A DNA stretch of 64,000 bases from Bacteroidota bacterium (GTDB lineage Bacteria; Bacteroidota; Bacteroidia; Chitinophagales; Saprospiraceae). Of this stretch, positions 18,170-26,966 are shown piece after piece (positions within the stretch are counted from its first letter, which is position 1; the number at the start of each line of letters is the position of its first letter). The notes beneath the pieces are model-generated. The model was not told the DNA's origin, did no database searches, and saw nothing but the letters and a program-made list of their open reading frames with translations. A program made the translations under genes and the position numbers. The stretch lies in NCBI GenBank assembly GCA_020160935.1, contig JAIUPL010000011.1, positions 62,001 to 126,000 on the forward strand. Direction: 5' to 3'.

Positions 18170-18375
18170 AGAGTGTGTTTCAATTTCCCGAGGTCTCAAT
18201 GGGCGATGCCCCCAAAGGTTTCTGCCTTCATACAGGAGCACCCATACCACGGTGCGAACGTGTGTTTTTTGTTACCTTTGGTTGCTTCAAATACGTCACC
18301 CTCACTGGTGTAATCGCTTACACGATGGCTTGTTTTTGTATACAGGAATTCCGGCTGTCGCTTAATTTGAAGTGC
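18170..18375. other. Unexplained spacer with possible RNA structure
   Basis: About 200 bases precede the sensor kinase. No convincing coding region is present; the upstream extension of the kinase frame lacks protein-like composition. The spacer opens with AGAGTGTGTTTCAATTT, similar to the arm near fhs. It contains several short pairings: TGGGCGATGCCCCCA, CCAAAGGT (about 18212) with ACCTTTGG (about 18275), and GTGTAA-TCGC-TTACAC. TACCTTTG at 18273-18280 fits the TAnnTTTG promoter form and would give a leader of about 90 bases. It could hold a regulatory leader or a degenerate repeat; I cannot decide. Confidence 0.35.
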
Positions 18376-21228
18376 ATGAAACATCTTTTAACAGGCTTGT
18401 TTTTTATTTTTTCGCTCATTTTAACGGCACAGGCTGTTTTACCTGTTCATATTTTACCCAAGGACAACCCGTCCGTAAAATGGCAGCCGGAAGCCCTCTT
18501 TCTGATGGACGAACGCAATTCCATGTCCTATTCGAAAGCAATGGAGATGCTGAAGCAGGGGCGTTTTTTGCCGCCGGAAAAAGAAAAACTGCCGGGTTAT
18601 CTGTCTTTTGGGCACTGGGTGTATTGGTCTGCATTTATTCTGGACAACCGTTCTGTCGATACCCTTCAGTATGTAGTTGAAATTTCCGGTCAGGATACTT
18701 TTTGGGTAAAAAGCGGTTTGGGCGCATTACAGGTGATAGAAGCGCCTTATCCTTTCCCGACGCGGGATCGGCTGGGCTTGCTGCCCGACCCCTTGTATTA
18801 TGGGCAGACATACGAAATACCACCTCATCGGCGGGATACCTTGCTGATAAAACGCAGCATGATCAAGCCGTCGGCTTACCTGACGCCGCGCTTTTCAACC
18901 CCGTCCACCTATGTTACCATGCGTCGGCAAGATGCTGTACACCCCAACATCATACACAGTTTTTTTCTGGGCGCGGTCGGGATCATCATGATTTTTGTGT
19001 TTATGCAATTCAGCCAGCAGCGCGATGCCGCGCTGTTCTGGTACGGCTGTTATCTGCTCTCCCTGTTGTTTGTAAACTGGCGGCTGATAGAAGAGTGGAA
19101 TCCGGGTTTTTCTGCCACCATGTACCTGGCGCCATGGGCATGGACCAAAGTATTCCACACGGCAGCACACTATTGTACCTACACGCTTTTTGTGTATCAT
19201 TTCCTGAAACAAGGCGATGAAAGTCCGGCGTTTATGGAGCGCATACGGCGGTTTGTACTCTTTTTTAGCCTGCTGGTTTGCCTGACGGAATGCTTGTTTC
19301 TGATACGTCATCTTCAACACGAAAGTTGGTTGCTGTATATGGGCTACCGGGGCTTTTTTACGGCTTTCTCTCTTGTTGTGCTTACCCTGCTGTGGCGCGA
19401 ACGCAGTATGCTCACTCGGTTGGTCTTTCTGGGCACCATTTTCGCCTTGTGTGGTGAAGTGGCCTCCCTGTTCCTGCGCTTTCCATTTTCTTCCTATGCT
19501 GGCGCTTGCGGCACCTTGATCGAGGTGTTGGTGTTCACGACGGCATTGATATATCGCAACCGGCTTTTTCAGAATGCCTACATCGATCTTCAGAAGAATC
19601 ATATTGCCCAACTACAGGAAAATGAACAATTGCGGGAAGTCGCGCGACGCGAGGAAATAGAGGCCTTTAAAAATCGCTTCTATACCAATATTACCCACGA
19701 ATTCCGTACGCCGCTGACCATATTGCTGGGTATGGCTCAATCGCTTCGGGAAAACAAGGAGGTGGATGTGCGCGAAGCAGGACAGGTGGTAGAACGCAAC
19801 GGAAAGAATCTGCTAGGTCTTGTCAACCAGATGCTCGATCTGTCGAAAATTGAATCGGGCGCACTGCAACTCCAGCCCCGGCCCGGTGATGTCATGCAGT
19901 TCATTAAAGTTGTAACGGAGTCGTTCGACGTTCTGGCCGGGAGCAAAAACCAAAAACTGTCTGTAAGCACCCGCCCCGACCATTTTACGACCGCATTCGA
20001 TCCCGTACGGCTTCAACAGATTTTGGCCAATTTGATCGGAAACGCCCTCAAATATACTCCTGAAGGCGGAGAGATTATTGTACAGGCCGACATTCTTTCG
20101 GACGAAATAGTGCAATCGGATGACTCGCTTCCACATGAAACCTTGGCGACCCTGTCCATTGAAGTCCGCGACAATGGCATCGGCATCCCTCCTGAAAAAC
20201 AGCCCCGGATTTTTAACCGTTTTTATCGGGTGGAAAACGGTACCAGCCAGCAGGAAGACGGTAGCGGTATTGGCCTGGCGCTGGTAAAAGAACTGGTCGG
20301 CCTGATGGAAGGCGATGTGCAGGTAGAAAGTTTTGACAGCCAGGGAAGTATTTTCCGGCTAAGATTGCCTGTACAGGCACACCAGGGCGCTCCTGATGCG
20401 GAAAAGGAGCAAGAGCCGGTGTCACTCGCAGCAAGGCAGCCTTCCCAGACACCTCAAAAACCATTGTTGCTGTTGGTGGAAGATAACGCCGATCTGACAT
20501 CCTATTTATCCAGATTGCTCGATGGAGAATACCAGTTGATCAGTGCCAAAAACGGTAATGAAGGCCTTGAAAAAGCATTCGAGCATATGCCCGATATTGT
20601 ACTCAGTGATATATTGATGCCGGAAATGGATGGACTGGAATTTTGCAGAACCCTGAAAAACGACTTGCGAACAAGTCATATTCCGGTGGTGATGCTCACC
20701 GCAAGGGCCACCACGGGCGACAAGATTGAAGGGCTGCAAGACGGGGCAGATGCCTGGCTGACCAAACCATTTGATCACCGGGAACTCTTTGCCACCTTGC
20801 TGGCCGTCCAGGAAAGTCGGCGCCGTTTGTGGGCCTATTTCCAGCAAATGCCTGCCAAATCGCCTCCAAATGATTTTGCACATCTGGTCGAGCAGGAAAG
20901 CGAGTTCCTGCACCGGGCCTGGGCAAGCATCGACGCTCATTTACAGGACGAATCTTATGACATCGGTCAGTTGTGCCGCGACCTGGCCATGAGCCGGACC
21001 AACCTCCATCGCAAACTCACTGCTTTGAGCGGACAGTCTGCCTCTCATTTTATACGGTCTCGCCGCCTGACCCATGCGGTGCAATTGCTGGAGACGACCA
21101 GTCTGACCGTAGCAGAAATTTCATTCAGAACGGGTTTCTCAGACCCTGCCTGGTTTACACGTTGTTTTGGAGAAGTATTGGGTCGAACACCCGGCGCATG
21201 GCGCAAACAAAAGCAATTGAAACAATAG
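18376..21228 (+). CDS. Hybrid sensor kinase-regulator with AraC output
   Basis: This one-protein two-component system has about 950 residues. The start at 18376 gives a signal peptide (LLTGLFFIFSLILTAQA); a longer frame begins at 18175. A periplasmic 7TMR-DISM-type sensor (about 40-180) is followed by about seven transmembrane helices (about 190-390). The HisKA domain carries phospho-His 441 (NITHEFRTPLT), then an HATPase domain (NLIGNALKYTPEGG, DNGIGIPPE, GSGIGLALVKELV). The receiver domain has phospho-Asp 745 (VLSDILMPEMDG). The C-terminus is an AraC helix-turn-helix (YDIGQLCRDLAMSRTNLHRKL ... VAEISFRTGFSDPAWFTRCF). It senses an unknown envelope signal and probably regulates nearby genes; the surface cluster just downstream on the same strand is a candidate target. 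Confidence 0.93.
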   Translation: MKHLLTGLFFIFSLILTAQAVLPVHILPKDNPSVKWQPEALFLMDERNSMSYSKAMEMLKQGRFLPPEKEKLPGYLSFGHWVYWSAFILDNRSVDTLQYVVEISGQDTFWVKSGLGALQVIEAPYPFPTRDRLGLLPDPLYYGQTYEIPPHRRDTLLIKRSMIKPSAYLTPRFSTPSTYVTMRRQDAVHPNIIHSFFLGAVGIIMIFVFMQFSQQRDAALFWYGCYLLSLLFVNWRLIEEWNPGFSATMYLAPWAWTKVFHTAAHYCTYTLFVYHFLKQGDESPAFMERIRRFVLFFSLLVCLTECLFLIRHLQHESWLLYMGYRGFFTAFSLVVLTLLWRERSMLTRLVFLGTIFALCGEVASLFLRFPFSSYAGACGTLIEVLVFTTALIYRNRLFQNAYIDLQKNHIAQLQENEQLREVARREEIEAFKNRFYTNITHEFRTPLTILLGMAQSLRENKEVDVREAGQVVERNGKNLLGLVNQMLDLSKIESGALQLQPRPGDVMQFIKVVTESFDVLAGSKNQKLSVSTRPDHFTTAFDPVRLQQILANLIGNALKYTPEGGEIIVQADILSDEIVQSDDSLPHETLATLSIEVRDNGIGIPPEKQPRIFNRFYRVENGTSQQEDGSGIGLALVKELVGLMEGDVQVESFDSQGSIFRLRLPVQAHQGAPDAEKEQEPVSLAARQPSQTPQKPLLLLVEDNADLTSYLSRLLDGEYQLISAKNGNEGLEKAFEHMPDIVLSDILMPEMDGLEFCRTLKNDLRTSHIPVVMLTARATTGDKIEGLQDGADAWLTKPFDHRELFATLLAVQESRRRLWAYFQQMPAKSPPNDFAHLVEQESEFLHRAWASIDAHLQDESYDIGQLCRDLAMSRTNLHRKLTALSGQSASHFIRSRRLTHAVQLLETTSLTVAEISFRTGFSDPAWFTRCFGEVLGRTPGAWRKQKQLKQ

Positions 21229-21428
21229 CGCAAGGTTTTGGAAGAATAATACAAGGAATCAAAAGGGCGAAGTGCTCACTTTTGACGGTAGAAAGGCTTG
21301 CTGTCCACAGCGATCCTGATTCTACCCGCAGCCTCTATATCGTACGCTGCGAAACCGCATTTTTTTCTACAAACACTTGAGGTGGAGGCGCTGTTGGCGA
21401 TCACCTCATTATCAAATCAATTGACTTT

Positions 21429-21953
21429 ATGGAAATTTCCAGCCTGCAATCGGCGCATGTAATGGTACTTCCCGCGCCCAGTTTCATGAATTCTCCTGCG
21501 ACCCAGAACTTCAGCCTTTCCTTTACCGGTATAGCCGTCCTCGGCGATTTTAAAGGACTGGCCAATGGCGACTGGCACCACGAGGTGCTTCAAATTAATA
21601 TTGAAGATATGCGCATGGATAAAATTATGGAAAGAGTCAATAGCCTGTTGCCGCCTGTTTCTCCGGACTCAGATGGGTACAAGTTTGTGCCACTTCAGTG
21701 GACGATACATGCCTCTTTTCCTTCCATTTTTAATGCCGGAGCGGCCACCAACGCTGGTTGGGAAATAGATAACTGGAAAATTATTCGCGGAGATATGACA
21801 GCAGTCGGTGCGGGTCCAAATACCGTGAAAGTACTGGAAGGTTTGCAACTGGACATTTCCGTTCGGGACAAAGACGGTGAGATGAAAAAAGTAGGATATA
21901 CCATGGAGTTGTATGGCTACTTCGTACAGGTACGCAAGCCCAAGATTGACTAA
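21429..21953 (+). CDS. Unknown 174-residue protein
   Basis: I do not recognise this protein. It has no signal peptide or membrane segment. Sequence such as FSLSFTGIAVLGDFKGLANGDWHHEVLQINI and KVLEGLQLDISVRDKDGEM suggests a compact beta-rich fold. It begins 200 bases after the sensor kinase and is followed at 15 bases by a T9SS cargo gene and then an S74-type protein, so the three are probably one transcript. Its role may be in handling or forming the surface structure they encode, but that is only inferred from position. Confidence 0.6.
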   Translation: MEISSLQSAHVMVLPAPSFMNSPATQNFSLSFTGIAVLGDFKGLANGDWHHEVLQINIEDMRMDKIMERVNSLLPPVSPDSDGYKFVPLQWTIHASFPSIFNAGAATNAGWEIDNWKIIRGDMTAVGAGPNTVKVLEGLQLDISVRDKDGEMKKVGYTMELYGYFVQVRKPKID

Positions 21954-21968
21954 AACAAATAAGTTTTT

Positions 21969-22463
21969 ATGAAAAAACGGATTGTTTTTTTCGTTTTAGC
22001 AGCCTTGGTAGTCTGTATTCCTGCAGGTTATTGCCAGCAGCAGATGGAGTTGCAGGTAGTGGCTAACAGCGGTTTGGTTCTGACTTCGAATAGTGGTAAT
22101 ACCCTGCATTTTACCCTTGGAGAAGTGATGGTTACCGAGTCGCAAAGCGACAACAACCTTCTTTCGCAAGGATTTCACCAGGTCGTTGTGTTGCAAAGCG
22201 TATCTGATGAAGAACCTCTGTTCAGCGGTATCAAACTGCAGGTTTATCCCAATCCCGGTTCCGATTTCCTGAATGTAGAAACGGATACGCCGGTAAAAGT
22301 CAGCGTCGTGGATCTTCATGGCCGATCCGTGCTGCCCGCAATCATGGTACCTGTTTTTACAAGTTTGGACGTGCAAGGATTGGCTGCCGGGGTTTATTTT
22401 CTACACGCAACTGATGCTGCCGGCAAAATATTCAAAATTTTTCCTGTTCTTTTAACCCATTGA
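21969..22463 (+). CDS. Small T9SS type A sorted protein
   Basis: A 164-residue exported protein. The signal peptide (KKRIVFFVLAALVVCIPAGYC) is followed by a short beta domain seen in many Bacteroidota surface proteins (TLHFTLGEVMVTESQSDNNLLSQGFHQ). The type A sorting domain follows (LQVYPNPGSDFLNVETD ... GLAAGVYFLHATD). Almost the whole mature chain is one small domain plus the sorting tag. Its stop codon is two bases from the next start, so it is translationally linked to the S74-type gene. Confidence 0.82.
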   Translation: MKKRIVFFVLAALVVCIPAGYCQQQMELQVVANSGLVLTSNSGNTLHFTLGEVMVTESQSDNNLLSQGFHQVVVLQSVSDEEPLFSGIKLQVYPNPGSDFLNVETDTPVKVSVVDLHGRSVLPAIMVPVFTSLDVQGLAAGVYFLHATDAAGKIFKIFPVLLTH

Positions 22464-22465
22464 AT

Positions 22466-24835
22466 ATGAGGCACTTTTTGACAATTTTGCTCTACATCAT
22501 GGCTTCCGGTCTGGCATTATCCCAGGTTGGCGCACCCAAAAAATTCAATTACCAGGCAGTGCCACGGAAAGCCGACGGAAGTCTGTTGGCTGCCAATTCC
22601 ACGGTCAAAGTTCAGTTTGTCATTACGGAGGACGGTTCTGCCAATATTAGGTATGCTGAGGAGCACTCAATTACTGTGTCGCAGCATGGTGTAGTGAGCG
22701 CCATGGTAGGCGACGGGGCGCCTGCAGGGTCGTTGCCTTTCGATTTTGAAGTTCTGGACTGGAAAAACCACCCTTATTTCCTGGCAGTAGCCGTAGATAT
22801 GGATGGGAGCGGCACCTTTGAAAGTTCTGAACAATTTGCTTCCAGCCAACTGATCTCAGTACCGTATGCGCTGTATGCTGAGCAATCGGGCAGCGATGGG
22901 CCGAACTATATCTGGGGCAATGGGCTTTCTTTAGACCCTGCCACCTCGACGGTCAGCAACACTGGCGACCTGAATGGCAGTGATGATGTATTAAAAAGCA
23001 GCAATTTTACTTCAGGCGACGTAACAGGTTCTTTCGACAACGGTCTTGAAATCATGCCCAATACCGTATCGGGTGTGGAGATCATCAATCAGTCCGTTCA
23101 GGCGGAAGACCTCGCGCCCGGCGTCATACCTGCCACTTTGCCGCCAAGTGGTGCAGCGAGTGGTGATTTAAGCGGTACTTATCCGGCTCCACAGGTAAAT
23201 GCACTACGGGGATTTTCCGTCAGTCCAACCGCCCCTGCCAGCGGACAGGTGCTGAAATGGAATGGCGCGGCATGGGCCCCTGCAACAGACGCTACCTCCG
23301 GCCCCGGGGTGGGAGACAACTGGGGCACCCAGACGGCTAATACAACCCTACCCATAACCGGCAACGGTACCGCAGGCAGCCCCATCGGACTTGCTACCAA
23401 CAGCATCAACAGCAGTCATATCGTCAATGGAAGTATTACGCAAGCGGATATCGCAACAGGCACTATCCCAACGGTTACGGCAGGCACTGGAATTAGTCTG
23501 AATCCCACGGCCAATGGCTATGCCATCGAAAATACCACCCCCAACCAGCCCGTTACCCTGACCGGCACGGGTGCAACTACCATTTCGGGCACTTACCCAA
23601 ATTTTACGATCAATACGCCCGCGGCCAGCGGTATCAGCGGTTCGGGCACCGGCGGTTATATATCCAAATTCGGTACAGCCACAACGCTTGGAAACTCCGT
23701 CATTTACCAGGCGGGCAACAACATTGGTATCGGTACCATCAACCCTACCGGAAACCTGGATATTAATGGCGGTACATTGGCCTTGCACAACATTGGCAAC
23801 GCTTTCAACATGGCCCTGCGCTCCGATGGCAAACTGGCGTTTGAAGCGGGCGGGGCCTCGGGCAACAATTTACTGGTGCTTCATAGTTCCAATAATACGA
23901 TCAGTATCGGTTCCGATGCAGCCCCTACAGCAGCCAACGAAATCGTTCGGGTATCCGGTATTGTAAGAAGTGATGGCATCCGTTTTAGTACAGGCGGTAT
24001 CTACAATGGCGATCTAGGTTCCATTGATATAGTAAGTGGTATTGTTCCGGATATAAACGACACTTATTTTGTGGGTCGTGCCGACAGGCGCTGGGCAGCA
24101 GGTTATCTGAATAAAATACACTCCAGTGAATATATCATAGCGGGTACTACAAGCAACGTCGACAACGGCGCTTCCCTTCGGGTAGTAGGCAGCGAAAACG
24201 GGGGTAGCAGTGCAGCGGTGCGGATAGAAAGCGGCAGCCAGGTGTTATTAATGGATGGCAACGAAATAGATGCCTTGTCCAGCGGGCTTTATCTGAATAA
24301 CAACTCTTCTGGCAATGTGGTGTTGGCTGCCGGGGGCGGCGCTGTCAATATTGGTGATGTAACTGCTACGAGCGGGCTACTCAATGTGCAGGGGACGGCA
24401 TATAAAACCGGAGGAGGTTCCTGGTCGTCTTTCTCCGATCGTCGACTCAAGGAAAAGATTGCCCCTTTTAGTGCAGGCATCGACCTGCTGGAAAAGGTCA
24501 ACCCTGTTACCTTTCATTACAATGGCAAACTGGGCATGTCGAACGTACCGGAATACGTAGGTGTTGTGGCACAGGAACTCAAAGAAGCCGCTCCATTTAT
24601 GGTCACAGAAACACTCGTCAAGGAAGGTCCGGAGGCAGGACACACATACCTGAGTGTAGACCCCTCTGCATTTACGTATATGTTGATCAATGCTGTCAAG
24701 ACCCAGCAGACGGAAATTGGAAACTTGAAACAACAGATGGCAGCGCAGCAGGCGCAGATCGATGCGCTGATAGAGGGTTTTGAACAATTGAAATTGGAAG
24801 TAAGCCGGAAAAAGGCGAGCGAATCTGGAGAATAG
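22466..24835 (+). CDS. Surface protein with S74 self-cleaving chaperone domain
   Basis: A 789-residue exported protein with a signal peptide (HFLTILLYIMASGLALSQ). I start at the ATG at 22466, not the TTG six bases earlier. A conserved N-terminal domain (KKFNYQAVPRKADGSLL) is followed by low-complexity, Gly/Thr/Asn-rich beta-helix-like sequence. The C-terminus holds the intramolecular chaperone domain of phage tail spikes (peptidase S74): SDRRLKEKI with the expected Ser657-Lys662 dyad, PEYVGVVAQELKEAAP, then a trimeric coiled coil (NLKQQMAAQQAQIDALIEGFEQL). By family knowledge it would trimerise the fibre and cut itself off. Probably a surface fibre or adhesin. Confidence 0.88.
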   Translation: MRHFLTILLYIMASGLALSQVGAPKKFNYQAVPRKADGSLLAANSTVKVQFVITEDGSANIRYAEEHSITVSQHGVVSAMVGDGAPAGSLPFDFEVLDWKNHPYFLAVAVDMDGSGTFESSEQFASSQLISVPYALYAEQSGSDGPNYIWGNGLSLDPATSTVSNTGDLNGSDDVLKSSNFTSGDVTGSFDNGLEIMPNTVSGVEIINQSVQAEDLAPGVIPATLPPSGAASGDLSGTYPAPQVNALRGFSVSPTAPASGQVLKWNGAAWAPATDATSGPGVGDNWGTQTANTTLPITGNGTAGSPIGLATNSINSSHIVNGSITQADIATGTIPTVTAGTGISLNPTANGYAIENTTPNQPVTLTGTGATTISGTYPNFTINTPAASGISGSGTGGYISKFGTATTLGNSVIYQAGNNIGIGTINPTGNLDINGGTLALHNIGNAFNMALRSDGKLAFEAGGASGNNLLVLHSSNNTISIGSDAAPTAANEIVRVSGIVRSDGIRFSTGGIYNGDLGSIDIVSGIVPDINDTYFVGRADRRWAAGYLNKIHSSEYIIAGTTSNVDNGASLRVVGSENGGSSAAVRIESGSQVLLMDGNEIDALSSGLYLNNNSSGNVVLAAGGGAVNIGDVTATSGLLNVQGTAYKTGGGSWSSFSDRRLKEKIAPFSAGIDLLEKVNPVTFHYNGKLGMSNVPEYVGVVAQELKEAAPFMVTETLVKEGPEAGHTYLSVDPSAFTYMLINAVKTQQTEIGNLKQQMAAQQAQIDALIEGFEQLKLEVSRKKASESGE

Positions 24836-24849
24836 AAGAAAGGCCTGGA

Positions 24850-24897
24850 AAAAGAAATTCCGGATGCTCCTTAGTGGCAGCATCCGGAATTTCTTTT
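24850..24897. terminator. Bidirectional intrinsic terminator
   Basis: A 19-bp perfect stem (24850-24868 with 24879-24897, core GAAATTCCGGATGCT) around a 10-nt loop is flanked by A-rich sequence on one side and TTTT on the other. It lies between the convergent S74-type gene and the DUF151 gene, 15 and 28 bases from their stop codons. It is a standard terminator, usable from both sides. Confidence 0.9.
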
Positions 24898-24924
24898 CAC
24901 TGTTCGCCTCACAACAGCAACGTT

Positions 24925-25515
24925 TCAATCCTTTGCCTGCCGGCGTTTGATCTCATCCCGAATCTTCGCCGCCATTTCATAGTCTTCGGCTTCCAGCACT
25001 TCCTGGAGTTTGGTTTGCAGGGCATCCATCGAAAAGGTTTCGATCGAGTCGCTGTCGAGGTTGCTGCCGGCCACTTGCGAGGCGCGGAGGCTTCCGTCTT
25101 CCTGTTCTTCCAGTACGACGCCGGCCGCTTCCAGTATAAAATCGTAGGTATAAATCGGGCATTCAAAGCGCACGGCCATGGCAATGGCGTCGGAGGTGCG
25201 CGAGTCTATTTCAAACAGTTCGCCATCGCGTACACAAATCAGGCGCGCGTAAAAAATGCCGTCGAGCAAGTTGTTGATGACAACTTCCTTGAGTTGAATA
25301 TCAAAAGTATCGAGGGTGCTTTTAAACAAATCGTGCGTAAGGGGGCGGTTTGGTACCATGCGCTCCATAGCAACAGCGATGGCTTGCGCTTCAAAACTGC
25401 CGATTACGATAGGCAGCCTGCGCTGTCCCTTGCGTTCGCCCAGTACCACGGCGTAATTGTGCGATTGGGTCATGCTGTGCGACAGTGCAACGATGTCGAG
25501 TTCTATTCGTCTCAT
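24925..25515 (-). CDS. Bifunctional nuclease family protein (DUF151)
   Basis: A 196-residue cytoplasmic protein if started at MRRIELDIVALS (25515); the open frame extends 14 residues further, but those look non-coding. The DUF151 domain (about 1-135) has the family blocks YAVVLGERKGQRRLPIVIGSFEAQAIA, RPLTHDLFKSTLD, and IDSRTSDAIAMAVRFECPIYT. The C-terminal ~35 residues form a UVR motif (LQEVLEAEDYEMAAKIRDEI), a typical add-on in Bacteroidota members. Proposed functions in the family are RNA/DNA cleavage, but the physiological role is unclear. It is transcribed towards the shared terminator. Confidence 0.9.
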   Translation of the reverse strand: MRRIELDIVALSHSMTQSHNYAVVLGERKGQRRLPIVIGSFEAQAIAVAMERMVPNRPLTHDLFKSTLDTFDIQLKEVVINNLLDGIFYARLICVRDGELFEIDSRTSDAIAMAVRFECPIYTYDFILEAAGVVLEEQEDGSLRASQVAGSNLDSDSIETFSMDALQTKLQEVLEAEDYEMAAKIRDEIKRRQAKD

Positions 25516-25667
25516 TATCAAGTAGATAAAGGTTCTTGTCAGGAAATTGGGAGGCACTGCGCAGCCAAATTAAAACCGGATTACAGCGGGCATACGCATT
25601 GCGGCCGCAAAAATAATAATAAAAACACTGGATTATAGTATTTGGATGCGCGGGAAATGGAAAAAAA
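25516..25667. other. Non-coding leader upstream of DUF151 gene
   Basis: The first half of a 340-base gap. It is AT-rich with a run AAAATAATAATAAAAACACTGG, and I see no open frame or clear promoter. The second half of the gap is the repeat palindrome described next. Confidence 0.4.
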
Positions 25668-25855
25668 TGCAACACGGATTACGCGGATCAAAGGCAGATT
25701 TTCACAGATTGGATGGAGTTGAAGGGAAATTTGTTCTTTATCCTTCATCCAATCTGTGTAAATCCGCCTCTTATCCGCGTAATCCGTGTTGCAAATCCGT
25801 GTTGCAAATCCGTGTAAATCCGTCTCTAATCCGCGCAATCCGTGTTGCAAGTGTT
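25668..25855. repeat. ACACGGATT palindrome ending at the etfA stop
   Basis: The arms 25668-25717 and 25744-25793 are complementary over about 50 bases with few mismatches. Units are of the type AACACGGATTACGCGGAT / CACAGATTGGATGGA. The right arm is followed by two further tandem copies up to the TGA of etfA at 25856. Read in the etfA sense, the tract starts seven bases after the stop with AACACGGATTGCGCGGA, the same phrase seen after hscA, the TSP3-OmpA gene and the Lrp gene. The 26-nt loop contains TTGTTCTTTA, similar to the loop at 45696-45724. Confidence 0.88.
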
Positions 25856-26815
25856 TCAATGGGCCGCCTTAAACTTCTTCAGCGACGCATTCAAACGCGG
25901 TACGATGTCGAACAAATCGCCTACCACTCCATAGTCGGCTGCTTTGAAGAAAGGCGCTTCCGGGTCTTTGTTGATCACCACGATCACTTTGGAGTTGTTC
26001 ACGCCGGCGAGGTGCTGAATGGCGCCGCTGATGCCGATAGCGATATACAGGTTGGGGCGGATGGCGATGCCCGTTTGTCCCACGTGTTCGTGGTGCGGGC
26101 GCCAGTGGCTATCGGCTACCGGGCGCGAGCAGGCGGTCGTAGCACCCAGCGTAGCAGCCAGATCTTCCACGATGCCCCAGTTAGCCGGGTCTTTCATGCC
26201 ACGTCCGGCCGATACCACGATTTCTGCCTCGGGCAGCGGCACGGTACCTTCCTGGGTTTTTACGTCTTTCACGCGGATGCGGCCTTTTGCGCTGGTAGAT
26301 ACATTTTCTACAGCAACAGCCGATCCGGTGGCTTCCGGTTTCACGGCATTGCCCATAAGTGACAGCACTTTCACCGCACTGTCAATTTCATATTCTGCGA
26401 TGGCTTTACCGGAAAAAACCGATTTTTTTACGCGCAGGGCGTTTCCATTCATCGTTGGCAGGCTGTTGACACCCGAAACGAGTCCGGCGTTGAGGCGCAC
26501 AGCCAGGCGGCCGGCCACCGATTTGCCCGTAGACGTATGGCTGAGCACTACAACCGTTGCGCCTTGCTGCTGGGCTACAGAGGCCACCGCAGCGGCAATG
26601 GCCTGGCTGTCGAAATGATCGAATGCGGCATCGGCGATGTTCAGCACTTTGGAAGCGCCGTAAACGCCCAGTTCGCCGGCATTTTTGACGGTGCCCAGGG
26701 TGAGCGCTACACAGGAAACGCCCAGTATATCGGCAGTTTTTTTGCCGTATGTAACGGCTTCGAAGGCCGCTTTTTTCAAATTACCACGTGGAGATTCTGC
26801 AAAAACAAGAACCAT
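25856..26815 (-). CDS. etfA: Electron transfer flavoprotein subunit alpha
   Basis: This FAD-binding alpha subunit (319 residues) accepts electrons from acyl-CoA and other dehydrogenases together with EtfB. The start at MVLVFAESPRG (26815) is the family start; the frame upstream is only translated repeat sequence. Family blocks include VAGRLAVRLNAGLVSGV, VVSAGRGMKDPANW, and the FAD site RPVADSHWRPHHEHVGQTG..IRPNLYIAIGISGAIQHLAG. It follows etfB on the same strand; the 145-base gap between them is filled by a repeat palindrome, unusual for two subunits of one complex. Confidence 0.95.
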   Translation of the reverse strand: MVLVFAESPRGNLKKAAFEAVTYGKKTADILGVSCVALTLGTVKNAGELGVYGASKVLNIADAAFDHFDSQAIAAAVASVAQQQGATVVVLSHTSTGKSVAGRLAVRLNAGLVSGVNSLPTMNGNALRVKKSVFSGKAIAEYEIDSAVKVLSLMGNAVKPEATGSAVAVENVSTSAKGRIRVKDVKTQEGTVPLPEAEIVVSAGRGMKDPANWGIVEDLAATLGATTACSRPVADSHWRPHHEHVGQTGIAIRPNLYIAIGISGAIQHLAGVNNSKVIVVINKDPEAPFFKAADYGVVGDLFDIVPRLNASLKKFKAAH

Positions 26816-26845
26816 ATTGTTAGGTTGAGATGGTGGAGAGAGATA

Positions 26846-26966
26846 GGGTTGAGGGGTTGAGGGGTTGAGAGGTTGAGGGGGTGAGAGGTTGAGAGGCAAA
26901 ATATCGTTTTGTAACAAAAAACGAGTCTCAACTATTCAACTTCTCAACCTCTCAACCCTCTCAAAT
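26846..26966. repeat. GGTTGAGG palindrome between etfB and etfA
   Basis: The left arm (about 26846-26896, units GGTTGAGG/GAGAGGTT) faces the right arm (about 26925-26966, CTCAACCTCTC type), with some mismatches. The apex holds a small inner pairing CGTTTTGT / AAAAAACG. The right arm runs into the TGA of etfB at 26961. In the etfB mRNA sense the tract after the stop is nearly C-free. It interrupts what should be a single transcript. Confidence 0.78.
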
